Part shown: positions 22,338 to 22,399 of the stretch, piece by piece | Layout of the letters: every line of letters begins with the position of its first letter | Numbering within the stretch: the first letter of the stretch is position 1 | Source of the DNA: a virus | Virus record (IMG/VR): IMGVR_UViG_3300032160_001448 | Coordinates: 1-22,399 of that record | Direction: 5' to 3' (one strand) | DNA length: 22,399 nt | Made by a program: the position numbers and the translations under genes | The notes under the pieces: generated by a model | Databases searched by the model: none | Told to the model about the DNA's origin: nothing | The model's input: only the letters and a program-made list of their open reading frames with translations

Positions 22338-22399
22338 GTTTAGAACAATCGCTCCTGGCGCTCCCCGATCCTGGGAAGCATTCTGCACTCCTGCCACAG

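Noticed and set aside
1-22399. CRISPR array, tRNA or rRNA genes
   Set aside because: No regularly spaced direct repeats, no cloverleaf-like segments and no rRNA-like stretches were noticed; this was by eye, and a covariance search would be decisive.

Overview
The window is a high-GC bacterial chromosome segment in which a phage-derived structural operon sits next to ordinary housekeeping and glycoside-hydrolase genes. The likely host is a Gram-negative Acidobacteriota, perhaps of the Bryobacter/Solibacter type. I infer this from lpxD (lipid A synthesis), the secreted GH2 enzyme, the SUMF1-like/TIM-barrel fusion and the GC-rich palindromes scattered between genes. No rRNA or other taxonomic marker is present, so this is a guess.

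Left part (1-7150): the 3' end of an IS5-family transposase abuts the stop codon of lpxD (minus strand). A 105-bp divergent spacer separates lpxD from typA/bipA (plus strand). Downstream of typA are a perfect 20-bp palindrome and an exported protein that joins a glycosidase-like TIM barrel to a SUMF1/FGE-fold domain without the formylglycine-generating cysteines. It converges, with an 11-bp gap, on a secreted GH2 beta-galactosidase/beta-glucuronidase on the minus strand. A nested palindrome lies between GH2 and the phage block.

Right part (7300-22399): one minus-strand operon of tailed-phage structural genes, read from the right edge leftwards. The order is portal, scaffold, P22-like major capsid protein, a small unknown protein, head-tail adaptor with an Ig-like domain, tail terminator/neck protein, tail tube, tail-assembly chaperone, very short tape measure, two paralogous distal-tail (Dit-like) proteins, a DUF2163/Phage-tail_3-like hub, and a tail-tip protein with a TIM-barrel glycosidase-like end. 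Genes overlap or are spaced by a few bases, with only two larger gaps, both flanking the capsid-gene area and both filled with hairpins. The tail-tip end resembles the gp11-gp15 module of the Rhodobacter gene transfer agent (RcGTA), whereas the head (separate scaffold plus P22-like coat) does not. No integrase, repressor, lysis gene or terminase is seen; the unit continues past the right edge.

The strongest observations are three. First, a canonical A AAA AAC slippery heptamer lies directly before the stop codon of the tail chaperone, giving a -1 extension that has no start codon of its own (G/GT-type recoding). Second, the hub is split by a one-base frame change in a run of six G; the two frames join into a continuous protein of about 1293 residues. 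Third, the tape measure is only 195 residues, predicting a very short tail. Together these make the unit a candidate short-tailed prophage or GTA-like particle, but whether it is domesticated or simply a prophage cannot be decided from this window.
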